Source: Verrucomicrobia bacterium S94 (GTDB lineage: Bacteria > Verrucomicrobiota > Kiritimatiellia > Kiritimatiellales > Pontiellaceae). From it: 64,000 nucleotides of DNA. Below, piece by piece: positions 33,403 through 41,883 of the stretch. Under the pieces are notes generated by a model, which was not told the origin of the DNA, did no database searches, and was given only the letters and a program-made list of their open reading frames with translations. The stretch covers positions 2,294,001 through 2,358,000 of the forward strand of contig CP036201.1 in assembly GCA_004299845.1 (NCBI GenBank), given 5' to 3'. Made by a program: the position numbers and the translations under genes. Numbering within the stretch: the first letter of the stretch is position 1; each line of letters opens with the position of its first letter.

Positions 33403-34863
33403 CACTGTCATCCCATAGAGGGCGAAAACCGCTGGTAACCGCCCGGTTTTGTTAAGGTTTTTGATCTCTGTTCCATATAGTCAGTTCCGATTTCCTGGTT
33501 ATGGGATAACAATGGCTCCTCGTTTTATGCATTTGGCTGTCCCACAGCATTCAGCCGAACCCCGGTAGAAACGCCTGTTCCGGGGCGGCGCACATGCGTC
33601 CGGGCGGTTTGGCTGTCCCATAGGATTTGAGCAGCGCATCGAGATCCCATCGCCGCCACAGCGACGCCCGCACTACAGTGAACAGCCGCTTGAAGCTGTG
33701 TTCCCATTCGTGCATGCACGCGAGGCTGCGCATAAGCAAATGGACAAGCAATCCCATCCACACCTGCCAGCGCACGGCGTTGGCGCTATGGCCAAGGAAG
33801 TCGCTGAGCTGGAGCGTCTGCTTGATTTCCTTGAAGAACACCTCGATGTCCCAGCGGCAGCGGTAGAGTTCGGCGACCGTCCACGCGCTCCACTCCAGAT
33901 TGTTGGTCATGAAGACCATCTCGACATCCTGACCGTTGATTTCAACGAGGGCCGCGACGCGACGCAACTCGCGGGGGTACGCCTCTTTCGATTTGTCGAG
34001 CGCCATCTCGATCACCTCGTCACAAAGGATGCGTTTGTGTTCGGTGGTTTCGAGCGTGCGAACCACATTGTATTGCATATTGTCCTTCGCGCGGCCAACC
34101 CACCAGATGCCGCGCTCCGTCAGCTCATGGAGATGCCTGAACTTGGTGTAGGCCTTGTCGAACACGGCAATTTCGCCGGGTTCGAGCCCGGCGCACAGCT
34201 CCTGCGCCTTCGTGCTGTCATGGTGCTTCGCCGTATCGATGATGGCGCATTGCGGAAGGAAGCTTTGCAGGTTCAGGCGCAAGTGGCACTTGGCCGCGGC
34301 CTTGCGGCGGCGGTGTTTCGCCCAGTCGATGCAGTTGGCCACCAATTGGATCGTGGTCGAGTCGAGCGCGTGGATCGTCTTGTTGAAGCGGCGGAGGTAT
34401 CCGCTGCGCACCTTGCGCTTCGCGAAGCCGGGCACCGTGTGCGTCAGGTGCTTCATCATGCCCCAGTAAAGCGCCTCGGCCATGTCCGCATTCCGGTTCG
34501 TGTTCGCGTGGCTCAGGCCGTTGCGCGACGGCGGCACCGCCGAACGAACCGTGGCGAGCGCCGAGGAGTTCATTTGGAGCGAGTCGCAGACGTCATTAAG
34601 CCCGAATGCATGCGAGAGGTGCGCGTACATCACCGAGACCACGTGGCTCCACGGCGTAAACGTCCTGCTTTGGGCGTCCACGCCATGCTCTTTCGCGAGC
34701 TTCGAGACCATGTGTCCCGGAATCATGTTGCACAGTTGTTTCAAGGTTGTATACCTATGTCCGGCTGGTTTGTGTTTTTGTCTCTGTTTTTTCATACCCT
34801 CCGAGTGGAGGATTTAGAGCTCACAAGCCAGCCTTTTCGTTTTAGAGCTATGGGATGACAATA
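33403..34863 (-). mobile_element. IS4-family insertion sequence
   Basis: About 1461 bp. Ends share TGTCATCCCATAG in inverted orientation, and the flanks repeat ATGTTGGAA (33394 and 34864), a 9-bp duplication. Inserted in the c49 PEP-CTERM gene. Confidence 0.88.
33551..34795 (-). CDS. IS4-family transposase
   Basis: 414 residues: N-terminal DUF4372-like region (LKQLCNMIPGHMVSKLAKEHG), DDE core with ALDSTTIQL, FDKAYTKFRHL and the IS4 signature YRCRWDIEVFFKEIKQTL (Y-2-R-3-E-6-K). Complete. Promotes movement of its own element. Confidence 0.92.
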   Translation of the reverse strand: MKKQRQKHKPAGHRYTTLKQLCNMIPGHMVSKLAKEHGVDAQSRTFTPWSHVVSVMYAHLSHAFGLNDVCDSLQMNSSALATVRSAVPPSRNGLSHANTNRNADMAEALYWGMMKHLTHTVPGFAKRKVRSGYLRRFNKTIHALDSTTIQLVANCIDWAKHRRRKAAAKCHLRLNLQSFLPQCAIIDTAKHHDSTKAQELCAGLEPGEIAVFDKAYTKFRHLHELTERGIWWVGRAKDNMQYNVVRTLETTEHKRILCDEVIEMALDKSKEAYPRELRRVAALVEINGQDVEMVFMTNNLEWSAWTVAELYRCRWDIEVFFKEIKQTLQLSDFLGHSANAVRWQVWMGLLVHLLMRSLACMHEWEHSFKRLFTVVRASLWRRWDLDALLKSYGTAKPPGRMCAAPEQAFLPGFG

Positions 34864-35084
34864 ATGTTGGAATTAAGGTTGGAACAAATTTTATTTCATC
34901 GCCTTATTGGACGGATTTTAATGGGCGCATTGAGTTTGAGTCCACTGCCGGAAATGTACATATGCCGTCATTTGAGATTTATACTATCGCCAATCAAAAA
35001 GAGTATGTAGCATCAATACCAGAACCATCGTCAGTGGTTTTATTAATTGCAGGCGTGGGTGTTCTTTTTCTAGCAAAAAAAAAT

Positions 35085-35173
35085 TTCCAACCAGTGGTTC
35101 GAGTTTACGGTGGCCGACGCCTGTTGATTAAGTAAAGTTTATGTTCACCGAAACTCACCCATTAACGTTCGAA
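35085..35173 (+). other. attC: attC of c49
   Basis: R'' TTCCAAC, R' GTTCGAA (35167); R-cassette type, as in c14. Confidence 0.8.
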
Positions 35174-35425
35174 TGATAAAAAAATGAAACCAAAAGCAAT
35201 CACATCATCAATCCGATTCATTGCACTCGGTTTCATCTTCATTGCCCTTGCAATCCTTTGGTGGATTTTTGCACTTCCCCAACAAGCACAGGATCAAGAA
35301 CCAATTTTAAAGGGACATGGATTCATTACAGCACTACAGCAAGGTGTAACCATCATCATCACCTTAATTACAGCAGGGTTGCTGTGTAATGGTTCACCGG
35401 GAATTGGAAAAACCTCGGTTCGATT

Positions 35426-36382
35426 TTAGTTGGTTAACTCCCGGATTTTGCTCCGCTTTATTCGGCGCTCTTCCCGGGCTTTCGATAACTTCATTTCCCG
35501 CTCTTCAAATATTTCTTTCTGCTTCCCATCCAGCATTTGCCCGGGTGTGATAAATCCAAGCGAACTGTGTAAGCGGATCGTGTTGTAATAGGTAACATAT
35601 TCATCAATATTCCGACGAGCTTCATCCTGAGTTTCTGCACTTCTGGGACGAATGCATTCGGTTTTCAGACTTTTATGATAACGCTCAAGCTTACCGTTGC
35701 TCTGCGGATAATACGGGCTGGTTCTCACATGCGTCATGCCTGTCAGACGAATAAACTCCTTGAAATCCCGGGCGATGAACTGCGGGCCGTTATCACTTAT
35801 AATTCTCGGAGCCGCATCAGGATATTTTTCTCTCGCACGCTGAAGAATCAGCTCTACGTCGGCCTCTTTCATCTGTTCCTTGAGCTCATAGTGAACGATC
35901 AACCGGCTGAATCCATCGAGTACCGTGCACAGATAATAAAAGGTGCCGCCACAGTTGATGTAGGAAATATCAATATGCCAATGAGCATGGGCTTTTAATG
36001 GCTGAGTGAAGCCGGTTCCCTTCCTGGACGGGCGTACGTTCCGATTGTTCAGCATCCCTGCTTTTGAAAGGACTCTGTACACCGTGGCCGGACTGACCGC
36101 AACAACATCCGCATCCATCATCATATAGCAGCACCTGCGATATCCATCAAACGGATGCTCTTTATACCAGTTAACAATCTTTTCGGTTTCATTCGCCAGC
36201 AACCAGTTGTCCCGAGGTATTTTACCATTGTGCTCATTGAGTTTTCCGTATCGTTTACGCCAGTCATAAAACCGGCTTTTACCAAGAGATGCTTTAGCAA
36301 GAAGCCAGCTCAGGGCCAGCCCGGTCTGTTCCCGGATTTCAAATACGTCATCAATAATTCGATCCCGCAGATCCGGCTCCAC
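35426..36382 (-). CDS. IS3 transposase, OrfB (integrase catalytic part)
   Basis: 318 residues with the DDE integrase core: WHIDISYINC, SDNGPQF and GKLERYHKSLKTE. An HTH_21-like segment precedes it (EHPFDGYRRCCYMMMD). It lies in the -1 frame relative to OrfA and is probably made as an OrfAB fusion by slippage on the A9 tract at the end of OrfA. Confidence 0.92.
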   Translation of the reverse strand: MEPDLRDRIIDDVFEIREQTGLALSWLLAKASLGKSRFYDWRKRYGKLNEHNGKIPRDNWLLANETEKIVNWYKEHPFDGYRRCCYMMMDADVVAVSPATVYRVLSKAGMLNNRNVRPSRKGTGFTQPLKAHAHWHIDISYINCGGTFYYLCTVLDGFSRLIVHYELKEQMKEADVELILQRAREKYPDAAPRIISDNGPQFIARDFKEFIRLTGMTHVRTSPYYPQSNGKLERYHKSLKTECIRPRSAETQDEARRNIDEYVTYYNTIRLHSSLGFITPGQMLDGKQKEIFEEREMKLSKAREERRIKRSKIRELTN

Positions 36383-36390
36383 CCAACCTT

Positions 36391-36696
36391 TTAAATCTCC
36401 CCATTCTTTTTTTTTGATTTCATCAGCTCTGTTGTCACATAGGCAATAATGCTGTCTTTCTTCTGCAATTGCACTTCGAGCTGCTCGGTCTGTCTTCGCC
36501 GGGCCTTCTGTTTACGCGTGTCCGTTTTCTCGAAGGCGGCAGAGGCATTCGCTCTGAATTCGGCCTGCCATCGGTAAAACATATTCGGCTGAATATCATG
36601 CTTTACACAGATATCGGAAACCGGCACCTGGTCGACCAGGTGACTCATAACAATGTCGGCCTTCTGTTCGGCCGTGAAGTGTCTTCTCTTTGGCAT
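36391..36696 (-). CDS. IS3 transposase, OrfA (DNA-binding part)
   Basis: 101 residues: helix-turn-helix (FTAEQKADIVMSHLVDQ...VSDICVKHDIQPNMFYRWQ) and a coiled-coil Lys/Gln tail. GGAGGACAGA before the ATG at 36696 favours this start over 36708. The end contains the A-rich slippery stretch (LMKSKKKNGEI) where -1 frameshifting into OrfB is expected. Confidence 0.9.
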   Translation of the reverse strand: MPKRRHFTAEQKADIVMSHLVDQVPVSDICVKHDIQPNMFYRWQAEFRANASAAFEKTDTRKQKARRRQTEQLEVQLQKKDSIIAYVTTELMKSKKKNGEI

Positions 36697-36807
36697 TCTG
36701 TCCTCCATTCGTACTATCTAACTTGAACGAAGGTTTTGTCCAATTCCATCTGAGGCAAAACAGCTGATGTTCTATTTCGGAGTTAGAAAAATAATAACAA
36801 AATGAAA

Positions 36808-36895
36808 TTCGAACCAGGGGTTGGACTTTACGGTGAAAACGCCGGTTGAACTATCTGTACGCTATGCGCACCGAAAGTCATCCCTAACGTTGGAT
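36808..36895 (+). other. attC: attC of c50
   Basis: R'' TTCGAAC, R' GTTGGAT (36889); GGGGTTGGACTTTACGG subtype with a changed middle (GAACTATCTGTACGC). Confidence 0.8.
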
Positions 36896-36907
36896 AGTGA
36901 TAAATAA

Positions 36908-37330
36908 ATGACCTCTAAAATTGCCAAACTAGTAATCCAAATACTTTCCGCAGTCATTGGTTTGCTCGGACTTATATCCCTCATTTTATCCGTAATAATG
37001 ATCATTATGGGAATTTCTAAAGAAATAGTGTTCATCCTGTTTGCAGCATTATTTTTGATGATCGGTTTATTATTTTTAGCAACAGCATATTCAGCGTTAT
37101 TCAGATTCAAAAAAGAATCCATCAGTAACGTCACCTTCATTCTTGGTTTTGTAATCTTCGGCCAATCCAGCGATGTATTAAGACAGTTCAGCGACAATCC
37201 AATATTTGAGAATTCATCACAGGAATCTTTGTTATTTGTAATTCCAGTAATTATGGGAATTCTTACACACGTGATCCTCAAATGGATCTTTGTTAAACTA
37301 ATATATAAAGACATCCAACCAGTGGTTTGA
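36908..37330 (+). CDS. c51: four-helix membrane protein
   Basis: 140 residues with hydrophobic segments at about 8-34 (LVIQILSAVIGLLGLISLIL), 40-62 (VFILFAALFLMIGLLFLA), 75-88 and 107-125 (LLFVIPVIMGILTHVIL). The C-terminal QPVV and the stop are attC-encoded. No family recognised. Confidence 0.68.
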   Translation: MTSKIAKLVIQILSAVIGLLGLISLILSVIMIIMGISKEIVFILFAALFLMIGLLFLATAYSALFRFKKESISNVTFILGFVIFGQSSDVLRQFSDNPIFENSSQESLLFVIPVIMGILTHVILKWIFVKLIYKDIQPVV

Positions 37331-37399
37331 GCCTATCGCGAAAACGCCCGTGAATCCGGTCAACGTCATTTGCGCTCAGGCTCACCCATAACGTTCGAA
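37313..37399 (+). other. attC: attC of c51
   Basis: R'' ATCCAAC, R' GTTCGAA (37393); GTGGTTTGAGCCTATCGCG subtype. Confidence 0.8.
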
Positions 37400-37410
37400 A
37401 GAGAAAAAGA

Positions 37411-37830
37411 ATGAGGAAAAAATATATCCCGATTGCTTTAGGAATCCTGTTTTCAGTCTCAAGCTGTGCCCATAAAACTCAAAATTCAATTTTGGGTAAC
37501 TGGCAATCCCCAACGGATAATGGAGGTTCTTTAGAGTTTATAGAAAACGGCAAACTCGTGAGTCATATGGAATTCACAACAAACATTATGCAAGAGAAAT
37601 TTCAGCCTCACCTCTCAGAGGAAGATATAAAAGCGATTAGACCAGAAATGGTTTCTTCTGATGTCGAGATTCCTGGTAGTTGGAAAATGATTAACAGCTC
37701 CAACATAATCCTAAATTTTGAATTCAGTAATGAAACGATCACTGTCACCAATTCAATTGTTCAGATTACTGACAATCAAATGATCATGAGTATCAATGGT
37801 AAAAACACCGTTTACACCAAAGTAAAATAA
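37411..37830 (+). CDS. c52: lipoprotein, lipocalin-like
   Basis: 139 residues. Lipobox SVSSC at about 19, then SILGNWQSPTDNGGSLEFIENGKLV and a second GSWKMINSSNIIL strand pair. The GxW near the start of a small beta-rich domain is the pattern of lipocalin-like lipoproteins. Likely anchored in the outer or inner membrane facing the periplasm. Ligand unknown. Confidence 0.7.
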   Translation: MRKKYIPIALGILFSVSSCAHKTQNSILGNWQSPTDNGGSLEFIENGKLVSHMEFTTNIMQEKFQPHLSEEDIKAIRPEMVSSDVEIPGSWKMINSSNIILNFEFSNETITVTNSIVQITDNQMIMSINGKNTVYTKVK

Positions 37831-37832
37831 AT

Positions 37833-37922
37833 TTCGAACCAGTGGCTTGAGCCTACGGTGAACCCGCCCGTTTTGGTAAAGGCAAAGTTTATGAGCACCG
37901 AGGCTCATCCATAACGTTCGAT
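37833..37922 (+). other. attC: attC of c52
   Basis: R'' TTCGAAC, R' GTTCGAT (37916); same GTGGCTTGAGCC subtype as c7 and c46. Confidence 0.8.
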
Positions 37923-38218
37923 AAATGAACAAAAAGAGATGCTGCTCTACTGAGATTTCCAACCATCGGAAAAGAATTGGAGAACAGAGATCGTTTAAAG
38001 AAAATATCCAAATCTGAATGAAATCATATTTGGCACAGAATAAAGCAAAACCAAAAACAGAGTGGAACTTCAGAGATTCATTGCTTTGCGGATGGAATCA
38101 AAAACCATCCTGATCAGGACTAAAAAAAACATAAAAACCGAACCAGTGGGTGGAGCCTACGGTGGCCGACGCCAGTTGATTAAGTAAAGTTTATGAGCAC
38201 CGGCGGCTCACCCATAAC
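37916..38218 (+). repeat. c53: S-family cassette, copy 3
   Basis: 303 bp, about 95% like c6. The 30-codon frame (37925-38017) is preserved in length with four replaced residues (MNKKRCCSTEISNHRKR...). Here it is followed by c54, not by the WYL/BRCT-like gene. Its attC spans 38137-38225 (R'' ACCGAAC, R' GTTCGAA). Confidence 0.75.
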
Positions 38219-38499
38219 GTTCGAAGGAACACGTAGAAAAACCACAGATTCTCGGAAGAGAAAAATTCCGATGGTCGGAGAAAACCCAGTATTTTCCTTA
38301 ACGGATTCCGCATCCGAATGCGTAGAAAACACACAGTTTCTCCACCATTCCTTCCTGCTGGATTTCGTAGAAAATTCACTCCCTTTCTCGTAGAAAACAA
38401 ATAAGAACCAAACTAACTTCGAACCAGTGGCTTGAGGCTATCGGGACGACGTGGGATTAATCCGGTCAACGTTTGATTCCCCTCAGCCTCACCCATAAC
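38219..38499 (+). repeat. c54: probable non-coding cassette with CGTAGAAAA repeats
   Basis: A 281-bp cassette with four CGTAGAAAA copies (near 38230, 38321, 38368 and 38389), each followed by a different short segment; the same word ends the repeat series of the R cassettes. A 40-codon frame (MVGENPVFSLTDSAS...) lacks a ribosome-binding site. The attC is 38418-38506 (R'' TTCGAAC, R' GTTAGGC). Confidence 0.6.
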
Positions 38500-38522
38500 G
38501 TTAGGCATATAAATAAATCTCA

Positions 38523-39617
38523 ATGGCATCCAATAAAAATCAGCATTATGTCCCCCAATGTTATCTTCGTCAGTTTGCCGATGCTGACTGCTCAGCTACA
38601 ATAAACCTCTTCAATCTTGACCGGAAAACGTTCATACAAAAAGCTCCTATAAAAGGTCAGTGCTCAAAGAGTTATTTCTACGGCGAAGATTTAGAGTTAG
38701 AAAAAGCACTTCAGCCATTCGAATCACAATATTCCTTAGTTGTTTCTGAAATTGTAAAAAATGGATACAGACTGACTAATGAACATCGGTTTTTCCTAAA
38801 ACGGTTTTGGCTTTTGCAATATATGAGGACAGAAGCGGCCTCTAGACGAGCCATTGAATTAAACGAAAAAATGGGGGAAACAGTTGGTGAGACAGCACGA
38901 GAATTTAAGCTTGGTTTAAAAGAAGCAGTTCAGCAATCAATGCTTATGTTCATAAGGGAAATGAAGGTTATAGATGATTTAAGTATTTGTCTTATTAAAA
39001 ACGAATCAGACACTAGCTTTATCACCTCTGATGACCCAGCTGTACTTACCAACCGATGGCATCTGCAGAATAGAAAAACACGGGGCAGATCTTTTGGTTT
39101 AGGAACAGGAGGGAATCTTTGCCTACTACCTCTAAGCCCTAAAATAATATGTCTCTTATATGATGAACATGTTTATACAGTTGCGCACAAAAATGGATGG
39201 GTAAAAATTAAAGATAATCGTGATGCAGACGCAATTAATCAGCATCAAGTCCTTAATTGCAGAGCTAATATTTTCACACACGATAATCAATCTGCGACAG
39301 CTCTTTCATCATTATACACCGCAATCGAATCTAGTCGTCCCCCTACTCGTGTCAAAATTAACTATGCCGTACTTGATCAAGAGGTTGATGGATATAAGAA
39401 ATACAGAGTAGTAGACCGTGAAGATGCTCCGGAACACACCAATGCATTAATGCATTTCCAATCTATAAACCCAACACCAACGGCTTGGCCAAAACAAATA
39501 CGTTTGAGGCAAGATGGTTATGTTTACACAAATGGATCTGGTGCTGGATATGTAAGAAAAGAGCATGTGCCACAGATGAGTGATCGTGGATACTGGAAAG
39601 AGAAAATAGTAAAATAA
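38523..39617 (+). CDS. c55: DUF4238 protein
   Basis: 364 residues starting with the DUF4238 signature NQHYVPQCYLRQF, then FLKRFWLLQYMRTEAA and FITSDDPAVLTNRW, CLLPLSPKIICLLYD, which are the conserved blocks of this family. DUF4238 proteins are of unknown activity and are often met in mobile or defence-rich regions. Soluble, no membrane segment. The start lies 23 bp from the core. Confidence 0.85.
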   Translation: MASNKNQHYVPQCYLRQFADADCSATINLFNLDRKTFIQKAPIKGQCSKSYFYGEDLELEKALQPFESQYSLVVSEIVKNGYRLTNEHRFFLKRFWLLQYMRTEAASRRAIELNEKMGETVGETAREFKLGLKEAVQQSMLMFIREMKVIDDLSICLIKNESDTSFITSDDPAVLTNRWHLQNRKTRGRSFGLGTGGNLCLLPLSPKIICLLYDEHVYTVAHKNGWVKIKDNRDADAINQHQVLNCRANIFTHDNQSATALSSLYTAIESSRPPTRVKINYAVLDQEVDGYKKYRVVDREDAPEHTNALMHFQSINPTPTAWPKQIRLRQDGYVYTNGSGAGYVRKEHVPQMSDRGYWKEKIVK

Positions 39618-39620
39618 ATG

Positions 39621-39707
39621 GCCTAACCAGAGCCTTGACCTTACCGTGAAAACGCCTGTCGATTCGGTCAACGTTTTGTGCACGGCAGGTCAGGCTGAAC
39701 GTTAGGC
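39621..39707 (+). other. attC: attC of c55
   Basis: R'' GCCTAAC, R' GTTAGGC (39701), fully complementary outer boxes; arms GAGCCTTGACC and GGTCAGGCTGAAC. Confidence 0.85.
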
Positions 39708-39717
39708 ACAAATAAAA

Positions 39718-40164
39718 ATGGACTATTACCAAGGAATCGTAGCGGAGTATCTTGATGCGGATCGGTCAGTATTCGTAAACAACGAATGTTTCCTACAGTT
39801 GGAACCGGGAAATAATCCTCCAAAAGGAACATCATGGTACTGCGATATTGTTGCAGTCAATTTACGTGAATCTTCTGTTTATCTGTATGAAGTAACATTT
39901 TCGTCCAGTTTGCACGCACTATTGCAAAGATTGAAATCATGGGATTCAAATTGGGATAGCTTATGCACTGCAATCAGAAGAGATTGCTCAATCCCATGCG
40001 ATTGGAAAATACAACCATGGGTGTTTATTCCCGAAGATCGACGACCAATTTTGGATGCAAAACATAACTCATCTAACATGCCGGACATACGCATTACTCA
40101 TTTAGAATCGATAGTTCCATGGAAATATAAATCATGGAATAGAACGAAAGATGCAATAGACTAG
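39718..40164 (+). CDS. c56: unknown protein with a nuclease-like core pattern
   Basis: 148 residues. The segment WYCDIVAVNLRESSVYLYEVTF has the spacing of a PD-(D/E)xK beta-hairpin (Asp in the first strand, Glu in the second), but the final Lys is Thr, so activity is doubtful. The rest includes WKIQPWVFIPED and a C-terminal basic tail. No family recognised with certainty. Confidence 0.62.
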   Translation: MDYYQGIVAEYLDADRSVFVNNECFLQLEPGNNPPKGTSWYCDIVAVNLRESSVYLYEVTFSSSLHALLQRLKSWDSNWDSLCTAIRRDCSIPCDWKIQPWVFIPEDRRPILDAKHNSSNMPDIRITHLESIVPWKYKSWNRTKDAID

Positions 40165-40169
40165 AACTT

Positions 40170-40257
40170 GCCTAACCAGAGGCTTGACCTTACCGTGAAA
40201 ACGCCGGTTGATTCGGTCAAAGTTTATGCGCACGGCAGGTCAGCCTTAACGTTGGAA
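40170..40257 (+). other. attC: attC of c56
   Basis: R'' GCCTAAC, R' GTTGGAA (40251); arms GAGGCTTGACCTTACCGTG and CACGGCAGGTCAGCC. Confidence 0.8.
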
Positions 40258-40491
40258 CAACTCACTTAGGTGCATAAAAATTCAATAAAATCAGATTTGC
40301 AGACAATTCACCGGACAACCTGCTCAGCAGCGGACTTCCTGCTGTGCCCGGACAACCTGCTTGAACTCGAAGAAAACCTGAGATACTGACTTGCTCAAAA
40401 CAGAGTCTTTTCCAACCAGTGGTTCGAGTTTACGGTGGCCGACGCCTGCTGATTAAGTAAAGTTTATGTTCACCGAAACTCACCCATTAAC
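40251..40491 (+). repeat. c57: cassette R
   Basis: Same sequence as c40 and c42 (s1 TCAGCAG, s2 TGTGCC, s3 TTGAACT), 10 kb away from them. Confidence 0.9.
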
Positions 40492-40514
40492 GTTGGGGAA
40501 GGAAACTTAAAAAT

Positions 40515-41099
40515 ATGTCTCTCACAAAAAATGGAATTTCAATTTCACCTGATCAGTCCGTTCGAGATATCGAAATCTATGCCTATAAAAACAACATCAA
40601 TTTCATTACAAAATGGCACAATTTCACAGTTACAACATATGGAGCATATCTAGAAAACCTTGATCCAAGTTTAACAGAGGAAGACAGGACTAAGGTTAAG
40701 TCTGTTGCCGAAGGATTCATGGAACGGAAAACCCGAAATTTCTGTTTTATAATGCATATGAGTAATTTTGAGGAGATTAGTTATTTAATCTGCAAATCAG
40801 AAAATGTCGAAATTGAAAACAACAGTTCCATTAAACGTTTTGCAGAGGGCTGGAAGAAGAGAACAGGGAAAGATCTATCGACTCTGAAAGAGTGGACGAT
40901 CCTCACTAATGCAGAAAAAGTCAGGCACTGTATTTTGCACGCATGCGAACGTCTGTCTTTAGTCAAAGAAAAAAAAAGACCCGCACTTGAAAGCATTATT
41001 AATCAGGAAAATCTTCCTGTGAATTCTGGGCGTGTGGAGATCACAATTGACTACCTAAATAAAGTTAAGAACTCGATCATTAGAATACTTGAAATATAA
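40515..41099 (+). CDS. c58: unknown protein with a HEPN-like RxxxxH motif
   Basis: 194 residues, mostly helical. NAEKVRHCILHACERLSLV near residue 135 carries Arg-x4-His in a helix, as in HEPN nucleases and toxins; further helices follow to the end (VEITIDYLNKVKNSIIR). No partner gene in the cassette. GGGAAGGAAAC lies upstream. Could be an abortive-infection or toxin-type protein; only the motif supports this. Confidence 0.65.
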   Translation: MSLTKNGISISPDQSVRDIEIYAYKNNINFITKWHNFTVTTYGAYLENLDPSLTEEDRTKVKSVAEGFMERKTRNFCFIMHMSNFEEISYLICKSENVEIENNSSIKRFAEGWKKRTGKDLSTLKEWTILTNAEKVRHCILHACERLSLVKEKKRPALESIINQENLPVNSGRVEITIDYLNKVKNSIIRILEI

Positions 41100-41111
41100 C
41101 AACCCAAAAAT

Positions 41112-41198
41112 CCCCAACCAGCAGGTGGACCCTACCGTGAAAACGCCCGTTGAGTCAGGCAACGAACAAGGCACGGCGGGTCACCCGTAACGTTCGAA
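41112..41198 (+). other. attC: attC of c58
   Basis: R'' CCCCAAC, R' GTTCGAA (41192); arms GCAGGTGGACCCTACCGTG and GGCACGGCGGGTCACCCG. Confidence 0.8.
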
Positions 41199-41203
41199 GG
41201 AAA

Positions 41204-41881
41204 ATGAAAAGCATATTGATTATCATTGCGTCAGTGACCCTTTTTGGTTGTTCCCAGAACAAGCATGAAACGAAAGGGACTCCATTTAGCGCCTTCAATG
41301 AACGAAAGATAAAAAAGAGAATAACAAAAGAACTCAACTACCTGGGAATACCCCGTAATATTGAAGGGGAAATCGAATATCCTGAGCAAGTTCTCATGGC
41401 GTTTACTAGATATTATGATCTCCCATTCATTAAATCAGCTACCCATGCCACATACATTCGGAAACTTGAAAACAAATATGAATGTCTTTACTTTATAAAT
41501 ACCAATGATCATTGGGAAGTAATAATCCTAAACCCTATATCCAAATGTCCAGATCGGTTGTCTAACTTTGAGAAAGTTGCTGATTACGTTTACTATAAGG
41601 AATTAGAGGGAAAAGAGATCATCGGCAAATGGTCTTATGTTGAAGATGAAGATCAGTATATTGAGTTTTTGCCAGATGGAACCGTTTCCAAAGGAACGGG
41701 AGAAATCGAGGCGTATGGTTTTGATGTGACATGGACAATACAGAACAAGGACACACTTCAGCTTCACGTTCTTCATGATGGAGAACTCAGTATGGAATCA
41801 TGCACAATATTAATCATTGGAGATGAATTGACCATGACCTCTCCCAAAGGACTCGTTGTTAAATGCCGACGGTTTAAATGA
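41204..41881 (+). CDS. c59: lipoprotein of unknown function
   Basis: 225 residues: lipobox TLFGC (Cys at about 16), basic linker (FNERKIKKRITKEL), then a domain ending with the lipocalin-like pattern IIGKWSYVEDEDQYIEFLPDG and DELTMTSPKGLVVKCRRF. The second half resembles the c52 lipoprotein in layout. The ATG at 41204 is used; the open frame upstream of it is attC. Confidence 0.7.
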   Translation: MKSILIIIASVTLFGCSQNKHETKGTPFSAFNERKIKKRITKELNYLGIPRNIEGEIEYPEQVLMAFTRYYDLPFIKSATHATYIRKLENKYECLYFINTNDHWEVIILNPISKCPDRLSNFEKVADYVYYKELEGKEIIGKWSYVEDEDQYIEFLPDGTVSKGTGEIEAYGFDVTWTIQNKDTLQLHVLHDGELSMESCTILIIGDELTMTSPKGLVVKCRRFK

Positions 41882-41883
41882 TT

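Larger units (their letters stand above)
33057..35135 (+). pseudogene. c49: second copy of the c14 PEP-CTERM gene, interrupted by IS4
   Basis: 33057-33402 and 34873-35135 together encode the c14 protein with small differences (one Ser codon missing near residue 69). The IS4 element splits it around codon 115, so the 5' part ends early and the sorting signal IPEPSSVVLLIAGVGV is stranded downstream. Without the IS the frame would be intact, so the loss is recent. Confidence 0.9.
35390..36757 (-). mobile_element. IS3-family insertion sequence
   Basis: About 1368 bp, bounded by TGGTTCACCGGGAATTGG and the complement TGCCTCAGATGGAATTGG. A clean 3-4 bp target duplication is not visible (TAA versus AAA), so the ends may be off by a base or two. 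Confidence 0.85.
35184..36786 (+). pseudogene. c50: small membrane protein gene interrupted by IS3
   Basis: 35184-35389 encodes MKPKAITSSIRFIALGF... with two membrane segments (FIALGFIFIALAILWWIFAL and VTIIITLITAGLL). If the IS3 is removed, the frame probably continues into 36758-36786 (KTADVLFRS, then stop), giving about 78 residues. With the IS in place the frame reads into the element and stops at 35429. Function unknown. Confidence 0.65.

Noticed and set aside
33698-34858. 386-codon frame on the plus strand within the IS4 element
   Set aside because: It mirrors the transposase, which has the Y-2-R-3-E-6-K motif; no motif on the opposite strand.
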